Part shown: positions 31,925 through 42,465 of the stretch, in pieces
Layout of the letters: each line of letters starts with the position of its first letter
Position numbering within the stretch: position 1 is the stretch's first letter
Notes under the pieces: generated by a model
Told to the model about the DNA's origin: nothing
Database searches by the model: none
What the model saw: only the letters and a program-made list of their open reading frames with translations
From: Methylomarinovum tepidoasis
Lineage (GTDB): Bacteria; Pseudomonadota; Gammaproteobacteria; Methylococcales; Methylothermaceae
Assembly: GCF_030294985.1 (NCBI RefSeq)
Contig: NZ_AP024718.1
Span: forward strand, 1,813,001 to 1,877,000
Direction of reading: 5' to 3'
DNA: 64,000 nucleotides
Translations under genes and position numbers: made by a program

Positions 31925-33129
31925 TGTCAAAGACACGCGAATTCCTGGACAAAATCCATCCGCTGTTCGCCAAGGGGGGGAAATACGAGAAGCTGTATCC
32001 ACTGTACGAGATGGTGGATACCTTCCTGTATTCGCCGGCGGACACCGCGCCCGACCCGGTCCACGTGCGCGACGCCATCGATCTCAAGCGAGTCATGGTG
32101 TACGTCTGGCTGGCGACATTCCCGGCTATCTTCATCGCCTGTTACAATACCGGCTATCAGGCCAACCAGGCGATGCAGGCCATGGGACTGGAAACCATCG
32201 CCAACTGGCGCGGGCCGATCATGGACATTTTCGGCTACAACCCCTCCAATCCGCTGTCGTGCTTCCTGCACGGGGCGCTGTACTTCTTCCCGGTCTATAT
32301 CGTGACCTTCGTGGTCGGCGGCTTGTGGGAGGTGCTGTTTGCGGTGGTGCGCAAGCACGACATCAACGAGGGCTTCTTCGTCACCTCGATTCTGTTCTCC
32401 CTGTCGCTGCCGCCGTCGATTCCGTTGTGGATGGTGGCGCTCGGGATCACCTTCGGGGTGGTGCTGGGCAAGGAAGTGTTCGGCGGCACCGGCAAGAACT
32501 TCCTCAACCCGGCCCTTACCGGCCGCGCCTTCCTGTTCTTCGCCTATCCGGCCTTCATGAGCGGGGATGGGGTGTGGGTCGCGGTGGACGGCTACAGCGC
32601 CGCCACGCCGTTGGCCCTCGGCGCCGCCGGTGGCTTGCCGGCGATTCAGGAAGCCGGCTATTCCTGGGGGCAAACCTTCTTCGGCTTCATGCCCGGCTCC
32701 ATGGGGGAAACCTCGGTGATCGCGATTCTGCTGGGGGCGGCGTTCCTGCTCTACACCGGCGTCGCCAACTATCGCATCATGGCCGGCGTGCTGATCGGCG
32801 TCATCGCCACCGCGTTGCTGTTCAACGTGGTCGGCAGCGATACCAACCCCATGTTCGGCCTGCCGTGGTACTGGCATCTGACCCTGGGCGGTCTGATGTT
32901 CGGCCTGGTGTTCATGGCCACCGATCCGGTCAGTGCGGCGATGACCAATACCGGCCGCTGGATCTTCGGGATTCTCATCGGCGTCATGGTGGTGTTGATC
33001 CGCGTGGTCAATCCGGCCTTCCCCGAAGGGACCATGCTGGCGATCCTGTTCGCCAACATCTTCGCACCGCTGATCGACTACTTCGTGGTTCAAGCCAACA
33101 TTAGAAGAAGGGCCAAACGTTATGTCTGA
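31924..33129 (+). CDS. nqrB: Na+-NQR subunit B
   Basis: 401-residue membrane subunit in the Na+ translocation path, with about ten helices. The covalent FMN threonine is expected at Thr228 in DGYSAATPLALG. Other conserved blocks are LFAKGGKYEKLYPLYE and VFGGTGKNFLNPALTGRAF. The ATG directly after nqrA is preferred to an upstream in-frame start within nqrA. Its 3' end overlaps nqrC by eight bases. Confidence 0.97.
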
Positions 33130-33985
33130 GAACACTCAAGCTACCAGCCAACTGGCGGAAAAATGGCAGGTCTGGCGGGCGAAGGCCGAGGCCTATTACC
33201 AGCGGCTCCTGTCCCTGCCCAACGACAGTTTCGAAAAAACCCTGGCGGTCGCTTTCTGGCTGTGTCTGATTTGTGCCGTGGTGGTCTCCTTCGCCGCCGT
33301 GGCCCTCAAGCCGCTGCAGGAAGCCAACAAGGCCGCTGACATGAAGCGCAACATCCTCGAAGTCGTCGGCCTCTACGAGCCGGGTATGGATGTCGATGAG
33401 GCCTTCAAGCAGTTCGAAATCAAGGTGGTGGATCTCAATCGCGGCGATTTCGCCGAGGATGTCGATCCCGACACCTACGACATGCGCAAGGCCGCCCGAG
33501 ACCCGAAACTGAGCGAGCCGGTTCCCAAGGAGCGGGACATCGCCCAGATCAAGCGCAAGCCCAAATACGCCACGGTCTATCTGCTCAAGGACGAAAACGG
33601 CGAGCTGAAGGCGATCGTGCTGCCGGTCTGGGGTTACGGGCTCTGGTCCACCATGTATGGTTTCCTGGCCCTGGAGCCGGATTGCAACACCGTCATCGGC
33701 ATCAATTTCTACGATCAGGGGGAGACGCCGGGTCTCGGTGGCGAAGTGGTCAATCCCGCCTGGCGCGCCCTGTGGAAAGGCAAGAAGGTTTACGACGAAA
33801 ACGGCCAGCCGGTGCTGCGCCTGGTGAAGGGTAACGTCAGTCCCGACCAGCCCGGCGCCGAATACATGGTGGACGCCCTGGCCGGCGCGACCCTCACCAG
33901 CAACGGGGTCAGCAATCTGATCCGTTTCTGGCTCGGGGAGGACGGCTACAAGCCGTTCCTGGACAAATTCTGCGGCAAGCTTTGA
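33122..33985 (+). CDS. nqrC: Na+-NQR subunit C
   Basis: 287 residues: a soluble N-terminal segment of about 38 residues, one membrane helix (about 40-62), then a periplasmic domain. The FMN attachment site is [13 protein letters not shown] with Thr257. [15 protein letters not shown] is a conserved block. FMN is attached by ApbE, encoded downstream. The start overlaps nqrB. Confidence 0.96.
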   Translation: MSENTQATSQLAEKWQVWRAKAEAYYQRLLSLPNDSFEKTLAVAFWLCLICAVVVSFAAVALKPLQEANKAADMKRNILEVVGLYEPGMDVDEAFKQFEIKVVDLNRGDFAEDVDPDTYDMRKAARDPKLSEPVPKERDIAQIKRKPKYATVYLLKDENGELKAIVLPVWGYGLWSTMYGFLALEPDCNTVIGINFYDQGETPGLGGEVVNPAWRALWKGKKVYDENGQPVLRLVKGNVSPDQPGAEYMVDALAGATLTSNGVSNLIRFWLGEDGYKPFLDKFCGKL

Positions 33986-33996
33986 GGAGAACAGCC

Positions 33997-34694
33997 ATGA
34001 GTGACGAAATTCAGGCAGTGGAACAGGAAGAATTCGATTTCGAGAAAGTCAAGCCGGTCCTGGTGGAGCCGCTGGTGGACAACAACCCCATCATCATGCA
34101 GGTGCTGGGGATCTGTTCCGCCCTGGCGGTTACCTCTCAGCTTTCGACCGCGCTGATCATGAGCATCGCCCTCACTTCGGTGGTGGCCTGCTCCAACACT
34201 GCGATTTCGCTGATCCGCAACCACATCCCGTCGAGTATCCGCATCATCGTGCAGATGACCATCATCGCCTCGCTGGTGATCGTGGTGGACCAGATCCTCA
34301 AGGCGGTGGCCTACGACATCAGCAAGCAGCTGTCGGTGTTCGTCGGTCTGATCATCACCAACTGCATCGTCATGGGCCGGGCCGAGGCCTACGCGATGCA
34401 GAACCCGCCGCTGGCGAGCTTCTTCGACGGCCTCGGGAACGGCCTGGGTTATAGCCTGATCCTGGTCACCGTCGCCACCATCCGCGAACTGTTCGGCGCC
34501 GGCAGTCTGTTGGGTAGGGAGATCCTGCCGCTGGTGAAGAACGGCGGTTGGTACGAGCCCAACGGCCTGCTGCTGTTGCCGCCGAGCGCCTTCTTCATCA
34601 TCGGTCTGCTCATCTGGGCGGTGCGGAGCTGGAAGCCGCAGCAGGTGGAAGCGCCTGAATTCAAGATCATGCCGGCACACGGGGAGGTGGCGTG

Positions 34695-34695
<1 letters not shown>
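33997..34695 (+). CDS. nqrD: Na+-NQR subunit D
   Basis: 232-residue hydrophobic subunit with about six helices and a charged N-terminal extension (residues 1-24). Family blocks are [37 protein letters not shown] and [13 protein letters not shown]; cysteines in the C-S-N-T and N-C-I blocks help hold the intramembrane iron site shared with NqrE. GAGGAGA lies before the ATG. Confidence 0.96.
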
Positions 34696-35303
<608 letters not shown>

Positions 35304-35321
35304 ATTTAGGGAAAAGACAAC

Positions 35322-36539
35322 ATGTTGGAGATCATCTTAGGCGTATTCTTCTTCACCGTCATCGTGCTGGCGCTGGTGATGGTGATTCTCGAAGCCAAGA
35401 AGCATCTTGTGCCCCAGGGGGATGTGGAGATCGTCATCAACGACGAGAAGACGGTCAAGGCGCCCGTGGGCAGCAAGCTGCTGATGGCCCTGGCCGATGC
35501 CGGTCTGTTCGTGCCGTCGGCCTGCGGTGGCGGTGGTACCTGCGGCCAGTGCCGGGTCAAAGTGTTGGAAGGCGGTGGCGATCTGCTTCCTACCGAGGCC
35601 AGTCACATCACCAAACGCGAGGCCCGCGAAGGCGAGCGTCTGTCGTGCCAGGTGACGGTCAAACAGCCCATGAAGATCGAGGTGCCGAAGGAGGTCTTCG
35701 GGGTCAAGAAGTGGGAATGCACCGTGCGTTCCAACAAGAACGTGGCTTCCTTCATCAAGGAACTGATCCTCGATCTGCCGGAAGGGGAAACCATCGACTT
35801 CCGCGCCGGCGGTTACATCCAGATCGAATGCCCGCCGTATCACGTCAAGTTCTCCGAGTTCGACATCGACGAGGAATATCGCGAGGACTGGGACAAGTAC
35901 GATCTGTGGAAGCTGGAGTCCAAGGTGGACGAGCCGGTGGTACGGGCCTACTCCATGGCCAACTTCCCGCTGGAGAACGACATCGTCATGCTCAACGTGC
36001 GTATCGCCACCCCGCCGCCGGGCCTGGACGTGCCGCCGGGCAAGATGTCGTCCTACATCTTCAGCCTCAAGCCGGGAGACAAGGTCACCATCTCCGGGCC
36101 GTTCGGCGAGTTCTTCGCCCGCGACACCGACAACGAGATGGTCTTCGTCGGCGGCGGGGCCGGGATGGCGCCGATGCGTTCGCACATCTTCGACCAGCTC
36201 ATCCGTCTCAAGTCCAAGCGCAAGATGACCTTCTGGTACGGCGCCCGCAGCTTGCGCGAAGCCTTCTACGTCGACCACTTCAACAAGCTCCAGGAAGAGC
36301 ACGACAACTTCAAGTGGTTCCTGGCGCTGTCGGAACCGAAGCCGGAGGACAATTGGACCAGCTACACCGGCTTCATTCACGAAGTGCTGTATGAAAACTA
36401 TCTGAAAGATCATCCGGCCCCGGAAGACTGCGAGTACTATCTCTGCGGTCCGCCGGTGATGAACGCCGCGGTGATCAAGATGCTGACCGATCTCGGGGTC
36501 GAACGGGAAAACATCCTCCTGGACGACTTCGGAGGCTGA
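35322..36539 (+). CDS. nqrF: Na+-NQR subunit F (NADH dehydrogenase module)
   Basis: 405-residue electron entry subunit. One N-terminal helix (2-24) anchors it; a ferredoxin-type [2Fe-2S] domain follows with Cys68, Cys74, Cys77 and Cys109 ([14 protein letters not shown] ... LSCQ). The FAD domain shows RAYSMANFP, and the NADH domain shows [12 protein letters not shown] and [10 protein letters not shown]. It passes electrons from NADH through FAD and the cluster towards the NqrD/E iron. Confidence 0.97.
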   Translation: MLEIILGVFFFTVIVLALVMVILEAKKHLVPQGDVEIVINDEKTVKAPVGSKLLMALADAGLFVPSACGGGGTCGQCRVKVLEGGGDLLPTEASHITKREAREGERLSCQVTVKQPMKIEVPKEVFGVKKWECTVRSNKNVASFIKELILDLPEGETIDFRAGGYIQIECPPYHVKFSEFDIDEEYREDWDKYDLWKLESKVDEPVVRAYSMANFPLENDIVMLNVRIATPPPGLDVPPGKMSSYIFSLKPGDKVTISGPFGEFFARDTDNEMVFVGGGAGMAPMRSHIFDQLIRLKSKRKMTFWYGARSLREAFYVDHFNKLQEEHDNFKWFLALSEPKPEDNWTSYTGFIHEVLYENYLKDHPAPEDCEYYLCGPPVMNAAVIKMLTDLGVERENILLDDFGG

Positions 36540-36546
36540 TCCGGCC

Positions 36547-37584
36547 ATGGTCGGACATCGCTTGCGGGGAGCCTTCGGGCTCCTCGTTTTGTTTCTGCTG
36601 GCCGCCTGCCAGCCGGCGCCGCCCAAAGCCCAGTTCGAACAGCGCGGCCTGGTGATGGGGACCACCTTCTCCATCAAGGTCACCCGGCTGCCGGAAGGGG
36701 TCGATCCCGAGGCGTTGCGCCGGGGGCTGGAGCGGGTGTTGACCGAAGTGGACGCCACCATGTCCACTTACCGGCAGGACTCGCCTTTGTCACGTTTCAA
36801 TCGCAGCACTCGTACCGATTGGCAGCCCGTGCCGCCGGCGTTGGCCCAAGTGGTGGCCGAAGCGCTGCGGATCAGCCGCTGGAGCGACGGGGCCTTCGAC
36901 ATCACCGTGGGGCCGTTGGTGAACCTGTGGGGCTTCGGTCCCGATCCGCGCCGCCAGGCACCGCCGCCGGTGCAGGCCATTGCGGCCGCCAAAGCCAGGA
37001 TCGGTCATGACAAGCTGGAAGTCCGCCTCGATCCGCCGGCGCTGCGCAAGCGCATCCCTGATCTCTATGTGGACCTTTCCGGCATCGCCAAGGGTTTTGC
37101 GGTCGATCAGGCAGCCGTCTATCTGGAAAGCCAGGGAATTTCCGATTACATGGTCGAAATCGGCGGCGAGGTGCGCCTCAAAGGCGAAAGCCCCCGGGGC
37201 GGTCCCTGGCGCATCGCCATCGAAAAGCCGGTACCCAAGGTGCGGGAGATCGAAAAGGTCCTCAGTTTGACCGACATTGCTTTAGCCACTTCCGGCGATT
37301 ACCGCAACTATTTCGAGGTCGGCGGGAAGCGCTTCTCCCACACCATCGATCCGCGCACCGGCCATCCCATCGCCCACCGTCTGGTGTCGGTGACGGTGTT
37401 GCGTCATACTACGATGGAAGCCGACGCTCTGGCCACTGCCTTCATGGTATTGGGGCCGGAGGCAGGTTTCGCCAAGGCCGAAGCCGAGAACATGGCCGTG
37501 CTGTTCATCGTCAAAGAGGACGACGGTTTCGTGGAACGGCCCACGTCGGCCTTTCGCCAATTCATAGGAGGAGGTGCATCATGA
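36547..37584 (+). CDS. apbE: FAD:protein FMN transferase ApbE
   Basis: 345-residue periplasmic lipoprotein that attaches FMN to threonines of NqrB and NqrC. The signal peptide ends in a lipobox with Cys21 (FLLAACQPA). Family blocks are GTTFSIKVTRLPEG, DLSGIAKGFAVDQAA, EIGGEVRLKGESP and HTIDPRTGHP with the metal-binding region. Located directly after nqrF and overlapping nqrM (ATGA), the usual maturation arrangement. Confidence 0.96.
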   Translation: MVGHRLRGAFGLLVLFLLAACQPAPPKAQFEQRGLVMGTTFSIKVTRLPEGVDPEALRRGLERVLTEVDATMSTYRQDSPLSRFNRSTRTDWQPVPPALAQVVAEALRISRWSDGAFDITVGPLVNLWGFGPDPRRQAPPPVQAIAAAKARIGHDKLEVRLDPPALRKRIPDLYVDLSGIAKGFAVDQAAVYLESQGISDYMVEIGGEVRLKGESPRGGPWRIAIEKPVPKVREIEKVLSLTDIALATSGDYRNYFEVGGKRFSHTIDPRTGHPIAHRLVSVTVLRHTTMEADALATAFMVLGPEAGFAKAEAENMAVLFIVKEDDGFVERPTSAFRQFIGGGAS

Positions 37585-37781
37585 TGACCCTGTTTCTCGT
37601 CACGTTCGCCGTCATCGCCGTCATCGTCGGCATCATGGCCATCGGGGTGATGTTCGGCCGTCCGGCCATCAAGGGCAGCTGCGGCGGCGTCGGCGGTGGA
37701 GAGTGCCTGTGCGCCCAGGGCAGGAAAGGCTGCGATGCCGGTCTGCCTGAGGATGCCAAAAAAGACCAGCTAGAGACTTGA
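37581..37781 (+). CDS. nqrM: Na+-NQR maturation protein NqrM
   Basis: 66 residues, formerly DUF539. One membrane helix (about 3-25) precedes a cysteine cluster: Cys34, Cys42, Cys44 and Cys51 in KGSCGG ... ECLCAQGRKGC. NqrM is needed for assembly of active Na+-NQR, probably by delivering the NqrD/E iron. GGAGGAGGTG lies before the ATG. Two consecutive ATG codons are possible starts. Confidence 0.94.
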   Translation: MMTLFLVTFAVIAVIVGIMAIGVMFGRPAIKGSCGGVGGGECLCAQGRKGCDAGLPEDAKKDQLET

Positions 37782-37794
37782 GAGGAGGGCTGTC

Positions 37795-38187
37795 ATGTTG
37801 AGGAATATCGCCGTCCGCGACTACATGGCCACCAATCTGGTGACCTTCACCCCGGAGACCGGCGTCTTTGACGCCATCCGCCAACTGCTAAAGCACAAGA
37901 TCACCGGTGCCCCGGTACTGGAAAACGGCCGACTGGTCGGTTCGTTTTCCGAAATGGACTGCCTGCATGTGGTGCTGGACGCCGCCTATCACGAGCAGAT
38001 GGCCGGCAAGGTGGGCGAATACATGAACAAGAACCTGGTCACCGTCGGCCCCGACGACAGCATCATCGAGGTGGCCGAGCGCTTTCAGAAGGCGCTGCTG
38101 CGGCATTTCCCGGTGGTGGAAGACGGCAAACTGATCGGTCTGATCAGCCGGGTGGACGTGCTGCGGGCCCTGGTCAGTATGTACTGA
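37795..38187 (+). CDS. CBS-domain pair protein
   Basis: 130 residues consisting of two CBS motifs: VRDYMATNLVTFTPETGVFDA ... ITGAPVLENGRLVGSFSEMD in the first half; VGEYMNKNLVTVGPDD ... RHFPVVEDGKLIGLISRVDVL in the second. CBS pairs bind adenine nucleotides and regulate partners. There is no fused effector domain. An AGGAGGG ribosome site and a 13-base gap suggest it is the last gene of the nqr transcript. Confidence 0.9.
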   Translation: MLRNIAVRDYMATNLVTFTPETGVFDAIRQLLKHKITGAPVLENGRLVGSFSEMDCLHVVLDAAYHEQMAGKVGEYMNKNLVTVGPDDSIIEVAERFQKALLRHFPVVEDGKLIGLISRVDVLRALVSMY

Positions 38188-38205
38188 GCGGCGGGGGCTG
38201 ACCCA

Positions 38206-40044
38206 TCAATTCGCCGCCGCCCAGGCCCGTTTGGCCTGCCAGCGCTTCCAGGTGCTCCAAAGCAGCACCAGGACGGTCAATGCCAGCGGCCCCCCCAGAA
38301 TGTTGACCAGTTTCAGCCGGGTGCCCAGGGATTCGATTTCCTGATTGTACTGGTGCTGCAGCTGCCTAAGTTCCTTGCGGATTTTCAGCCTTTCCCGCTG
38401 GAACTGGGCGATGGCCTGTTGTCTGGCCGCATCCAGGGGTGCGTTCTTGCCTTCGGCCGTTTTCATTTGTGCCAGTTTGGCCTCGGTTTGCTGCAGCTGC
38501 TGCTGCAGTTCTTCCACTTTGGCTTGGAACTGGCGTTGGGCCTTGGCGCGCAACCGTTCCACCACTGTAAAAGGGCGCTCGTAACGGCCGCGGCCGCGGA
38601 TGCCGATGAGATCCGGATTGCCGGTCAGATGGTCGATGGCGTTGATGAGAAAGATGCCGTTGTCGGCGAAGGGCACCACGCTGCGGTTGCCGTCGGGGCC
38701 AGTTTCGATCCGGGCCCACAGGCGGTTGGCGAGCAGATCGGTGTCGCCCACCACGATCAGATGTGCCGGGGTGGTGCCGGTCTTGACCGGTTGCCCGGAA
38801 ACGCCTTCCGGCGCCTCATGAAAGGCGCTTTTCAGCCTGCCGTCGATGCGGGCCGCCAGCACGAACGGCTTGCCGCCGGGCTTGAAAGCCTCCATCAGCA
38901 TGTTGGGATCGAACAGATAGTCCAGGGCGGCGGCGGGAATCAGCATCGACTCGGGGCTGGAGTGGAGCAGGGGGGTGAAGGCGATGTCGGCTTCCGGCAA
39001 ACGGCGCAGGGCCCCGGCGGAGGACAACACCAGTTTGTCCAGATGGGCGAGGGTGGGGTCGTCGGCCAGCGCTTCTCGGTCCAGGGTCAGCAGCCCTAAG
39101 TGACGCGCCGGTTTGCCTCCCCCCACGGTGACTCGGGAGGCATAGCGGTCGTCGCCGACGAAGCCCTTCGACGTATGCTCGAAACCCCAGGCTCGGAACA
39201 GCGGGTTGAGGTCCGAGGACTTGACCCGCCCCGGCTGTACGAAGGCCGGCGGGCCGTCCAGCTCCGCGTAAGGATCGACGAAGATCAGCGCTCGCCCGCC
39301 CTTGACCACGTACTGATCGACGGCATACAAGGTCCTGGGATGGAAACCTTTGGGGTGGATCAGGAGCAGCAGCTCGGTGCCAGCGGGAATCTGCTCGAAG
39401 TCCTTGGGCAGCCAGGTGACGTCGTAGAAGCGGCTGAGGGACTCCAGCGCCACCCACGGCGGCTGGGGCTGGCGGTTGAAGGGATTGATGCCGCCGCGCA
39501 CCAAAAGGTCCGGCTCGGCGTAGATGGCCAGGCGCGGGCGGTGGTCGCGGTCGAGTTCGACCAAAAGCTCGCTGACGTCGTACTCGAGCCAGTTTTCCCG
39601 CTCGCGCTTGAAGAAGGGGATGACCGCGGTTTTGTCGCCGCGCACCGCCGCCAGGCCGAAATAGACCGGCGGGCTGCCGGGGGTCAGCGCCGCGCCGCGC
39701 AGCCCGCGGGCCACCGCCTGGTCCTCTTCCTCCGAGAAGGGCTGCGGGTCGATGACCTTCAGGGTGATGCGGCCGTCGCCGAGGCGTCGGTACTCCACCA
39801 GCAGGGCCCGCACCCGGCGGGCGTAATCGCGCAGCAGCGGCATGTCGCGGCTGGCGCGGTCGGAGAAATAGAATTCGAAAGTCACCGGCCCCTTCAGACC
39901 CTGGACGATGTGGCGGGTGCCGGGCGACAGGGTGTAGAGCTTGTCTTCGGTCAGATCCAGGCGCCAGTCCGGCAGTTGCGCCAGAGCGGCAAGACCGGCG
40001 AGGACTCCCAGGGCGAGCAGTAACAGGATGAGCGGTCGGCGCAT
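38206..40044 (-). CDS. GldG-like ABC-transporter auxiliary protein
   Basis: 612 residues. A membrane helix at 4-22, a large exported domain of the GldG/ABC_transp_aux type (DLTEDKLYTLSPGTRHIVQGL, VTFEFYFSD, DRHRPRLAIY), a long coiled coil with many Gln/Lys/Glu (about 500-580), and a C-terminal helix (about 585-603) before RWQAKRAWAAAN. GldG is best known from gliding Bacteroidetes, but homologous A-F-G exporters are widespread with unknown substrates. It follows the permease by four bases. A start 12 codons upstream would overlap the permease. Confidence 0.87.
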   Translation of the reverse strand: MRRPLILLLLALGVLAGLAALAQLPDWRLDLTEDKLYTLSPGTRHIVQGLKGPVTFEFYFSDRASRDMPLLRDYARRVRALLVEYRRLGDGRITLKVIDPQPFSEEEDQAVARGLRGAALTPGSPPVYFGLAAVRGDKTAVIPFFKRERENWLEYDVSELLVELDRDHRPRLAIYAEPDLLVRGGINPFNRQPQPPWVALESLSRFYDVTWLPKDFEQIPAGTELLLLIHPKGFHPRTLYAVDQYVVKGGRALIFVDPYAELDGPPAFVQPGRVKSSDLNPLFRAWGFEHTSKGFVGDDRYASRVTVGGGKPARHLGLLTLDREALADDPTLAHLDKLVLSSAGALRRLPEADIAFTPLLHSSPESMLIPAAALDYLFDPNMLMEAFKPGGKPFVLAARIDGRLKSAFHEAPEGVSGQPVKTGTTPAHLIVVGDTDLLANRLWARIETGPDGNRSVVPFADNGIFLINAIDHLTGNPDLIGIRGRGRYERPFTVVERLRAKAQRQFQAKVEELQQQLQQTEAKLAQMKTAEGKNAPLDAARQQAIAQFQRERLKIRKELRQLQHQYNQEIESLGTRLKLVNILGGPLALTVLVLLWSTWKRWQAKRAWAAAN

Positions 40045-40048
40045 CGAT

Positions 40049-40774
40049 TCAGCCCTTCTTCTGTTCAATGACCAGCGCACAGGCGGTGAGCCAGGCGGCG
40101 ATCATCACGGTGAAAAACAGGATGTCCTTGAGGTCGAGGACGCCGCGGCTGATGGCGTGGAAGTGGGTCAGGAAGCTCAGGGAAGCGATGCCGTCCACCA
40201 GCCAGCCGGGCGCCCAGCGGTAGAAGGCATCGAGCACCACCGGCGAGCCAGCGGCGGTGAAGGTGAAACACACCACCACGGTGAGGATGAAGGCGATCAC
40301 CTGATTGATCGTCGCCGCCGACAGGCACTCGCCGATGGCCAGATAGGCGCCGGCCATCAGCCAGCTGCCCAGGTAGGCGGCCAGGATGACGCCGTTGTCG
40401 GGATCTCCCAGCCAGTTGACCGTGAGCCATAGCGGGAAGGTCAGTCCCAGGGCCAGGGCGGTGAAGCCCCAGGCGGCGAAGAACTTGCCGAACACCGCAT
40501 CGCGCAGCCGCACCGGCAGGGTCAGCAGCAGCTCGATGGTGCCGCTCTTGCGCTCCTCGGCCCACAGGCGCATGGATACCGCCGGGATCAGGAACAGGTA
40601 CAGCCACGGATGATAGTCGAAGAACGGCTGCAGATCTGCCTGCCCCCGCTCGTAGAACCCTCCCAGGTAGAAGGTGAACACCCCGCTGAGGATCAGGAAC
40701 ATCACCAGGAACACGTAGGCCAGCGGGGTGGCGAAATAACTGGCCAGTTCACGGCGGCAGATGATCCAGATCAT
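40049..40774 (-). CDS. ABC-2 type transporter permease (GldF-like)
   Basis: 241 residues, six predicted helices. Starts MIWIICRRELASYFATPLAYVF; WAEERKSGTIELLLTLPVR is the typical cytoplasmic coupling segment of ABC-2 permeases. With GldG downstream and the ATPase (41453-42442) upstream it forms a Gld-type exporter. A toxin-antitoxin pair on the opposite strand now separates it from the ATPase gene, so expression may depend on a new promoter. Confidence 0.88.
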   Translation of the reverse strand: MIWIICRRELASYFATPLAYVFLVMFLILSGVFTFYLGGFYERGQADLQPFFDYHPWLYLFLIPAVSMRLWAEERKSGTIELLLTLPVRLRDAVFGKFFAAWGFTALALGLTFPLWLTVNWLGDPDNGVILAAYLGSWLMAGAYLAIGECLSAATINQVIAFILTVVVCFTFTAAGSPVVLDAFYRWAPGWLVDGIASLSFLTHFHAISRGVLDLKDILFFTVMIAAWLTACALVIEQKKG

Positions 40775-40783
40775 ATTCTTACT

Positions 40784-40789
40784 TATAAT
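40784..40789 (+). promoter_or_regulatory. Candidate -10 box for the antitoxin-toxin pair
   Basis: A perfect TATAAT lies 34 bases before the antitoxin ATG; the sequence 17 bases upstream (ATGATC) is a poor -35. An AT-rich stretch between box and ATG could hold the antitoxin operator. Confidence 0.35.
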
Positions 40790-40823
40790 GACAATGATCG
40801 AAATATCTTATCAGGTAGGAATA

Positions 40824-41054
40824 ATGCAGTCGATCCTTACCAGTAAAGGACAAGTCACCATTCCCAAAAGCATCCGGGATGCCCTGAAAATGGCCCCGGG
40901 TGACAAAATTGAGTTCATCCTGCGCGATGGCGAGGTGATTCTGGTCCCCTTGCGTTCGGTTCGTTCTCTCAAGGGAATGCTGCCGGCGCCTGAGCGCCCG
41001 GTTTCCCTGGAGGAGATGGAACAGGCGGTCGAACAGGGGCGGGGGAGGGTATGA
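40824..41054 (+). CDS. AbrB/MazE-type antitoxin (VapB-like)
   Basis: 76 residues. The N-terminal SpoVT-AbrB swapped-hairpin DNA-binding domain reads ILTSKGQVTIPKSIRDAL ... GDKIEFILRDGEVILVPL; the C-terminal tail (about 47-76, with PERPVSLEEMEQAVEQG) is the expected toxin-neutralising part. Start MQSILTSKGQ is chosen because AGGTAGGA precedes it. Overlaps the PIN toxin by four bases (ATGA). Confidence 0.9.
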   Translation: MQSILTSKGQVTIPKSIRDALKMAPGDKIEFILRDGEVILVPLRSVRSLKGMLPAPERPVSLEEMEQAVEQGRGRV

Positions 41055-41446
41055 TCGGCATCGATACCAACGTTCTGGTCCGTTATCTGGTACAGGATGA
41101 CCCCGAGCAGTCGGTATTGGCCAGCCGCCTGATCGATGGGCTGAGCGCAGAATGTCCGGGATTCATCGCGCTATTGACATTGGCGGAGCTGGTCTGGGTT
41201 TTGCGCCGGGCTTACGGTTACCGGCGCGAACTGATCAAACAAGCGCTGGCCGCCATCTTGACGACAGTGGAATTCCATATCGAGGATCGGCCGCTCGCCC
41301 TGGCTGCCCTGCAGGATTATGAGAACGGGTGCGGTGATTACGCGGATTGCTTGATTGTCCATGGTGCCCTGAGGGCCGGTTGCGAGACGATTTATACCTT
41401 TGACCGCAAAGCGGCCCGGTATGCCGGGTTTCGATTGCTGGCATAG
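41051..41446 (+). CDS. PIN-domain toxin (VapC-like)
   Basis: 131-residue PIN ribonuclease. Acidic metal-binding residues are visible: Asp5 in IDTNVLVRYLVQDD, a Glu in TLAELVWVLRRAYG, and Asp residues in NGCGDYADCLI and TFDRKAARY. VapC toxins cleave tRNA or rRNA; the target is unknown here. Translation is coupled to the antitoxin. The pair lies opposite in direction to the ABC operon it interrupts. Confidence 0.92.
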   Translation: MIGIDTNVLVRYLVQDDPEQSVLASRLIDGLSAECPGFIALLTLAELVWVLRRAYGYRRELIKQALAAILTTVEFHIEDRPLALAALQDYENGCGDYADCLIVHGALRAGCETIYTFDRKAARYAGFRLLA

Positions 41447-41452
41447 AGAGGG

Positions 41453-42442
41453 TCAAACGTTCTCCTGCTCCCGGAACGATTCGATTTGCGCTTCGGCAAC
41501 AGCCGGTCGCCCCTGGCTTGAGAGAGGTTCGAAACCGGTCAGTCGCTGGAATACTTCATCCAGCCGTCCCCGCTCCACGGTCAGCTCCTCCACCGCCACG
41601 CCGCGTTCGGCGATGAAGTCGCGCACCCTGGGATAGAGATCGACGCCCGCCTCAGGAATCAACCAGCAGCGCTCCGGGATGCGGGGATCGTGCTCCACGC
41701 CGGCCAGCCCCGGCAGCAAGGCCAGATCGGGCGGCAGCCCGCCGGGCAGTTTCACACACACGGCGCCGTGGTAGCGGGAGCGCCGTTCCAGCTCCGCCGG
41801 GGTCCCGTCGGCCAGAATCCGGCCGCGGGCGATGATCAGGGCGCGGGTGCAGACGGCGCTGACTTCCTCGAGGATGTGGGTGGAAACGATGATGAGGGAA
41901 TTTTCGGCCAGTTCCTGAATCAGCTGCCGCACCTCGTATTTCTGGTTGGGATCGAGGCCGTCGGTAGGCTCGTCCAGGATCAGTGCCGGCGGCCGGTGCA
42001 GGATGGCCTGGGCCAGGCCGACCCGGCGCTTGAAACCCTTGGACAGGGTATCGATGGGCTGATGCAGCACCCGCTCCAGCGCCAGCCGCTGGACCACCTC
42101 GTCGATGCGGCGGCGCCTGTCCGGCCCCCTCAGCCCCCGCACCCGGGCGACGAAATCGAGAAACGCCAGCGGCGTCATCTCCCCGTAGGCCGGCGCCCCT
42201 TCGGGCAGATAGCCTAATTTTGCCTTGGCCTGAAGTGGTGCTTTGCGGATGTCGTGGCCGAACACCCGCACCGTGCCCCGGTCCGGATGCAGAAAGCCGG
42301 TGATCATCCGCATGGTGGTGGTCTTGCCGGCCCCGTTGGGACCGAGGAATCCCAACACTTCACCAGGCCGCACGGTGAAGGACAGCGCCTCCACCGCCAC
42401 GAAATCACCGAAACGTTTGTGGAGGTGGTCGATTTCGATCAT
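41453..42442 (-). CDS. ABC transporter ATP-binding protein (GldA-like)
   Basis: 329 residues: Walker A GPNGAGKTT (near 35), Q-loop YLPEGAPAYGEMT, signature LSKGFKRRVGLAQA, Walker B ALILDEPTDGLDPNQ and switch His in IVSTHILEEV. The C-terminal ~100 residues form a regulatory extension typical of ABC-2 exporters. It is the ATPase partner of the permease and GldG-like genes at 38206-40774, from which it is now separated by 678 bases containing the toxin-antitoxin pair. Confidence 0.9.
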   Translation of the reverse strand: MIEIDHLHKRFGDFVAVEALSFTVRPGEVLGFLGPNGAGKTTTMRMITGFLHPDRGTVRVFGHDIRKAPLQAKAKLGYLPEGAPAYGEMTPLAFLDFVARVRGLRGPDRRRRIDEVVQRLALERVLHQPIDTLSKGFKRRVGLAQAILHRPPALILDEPTDGLDPNQKYEVRQLIQELAENSLIIVSTHILEEVSAVCTRALIIARGRILADGTPAELERRSRYHGAVCVKLPGGLPPDLALLPGLAGVEHDPRIPERCWLIPEAGVDLYPRVRDFIAERGVAVEELTVERGRLDEVFQRLTGFEPLSSQGRPAVAEAQIESFREQENV

Positions 42443-42465
42443 AGCCAGTCAATAGCTCGATCGCT

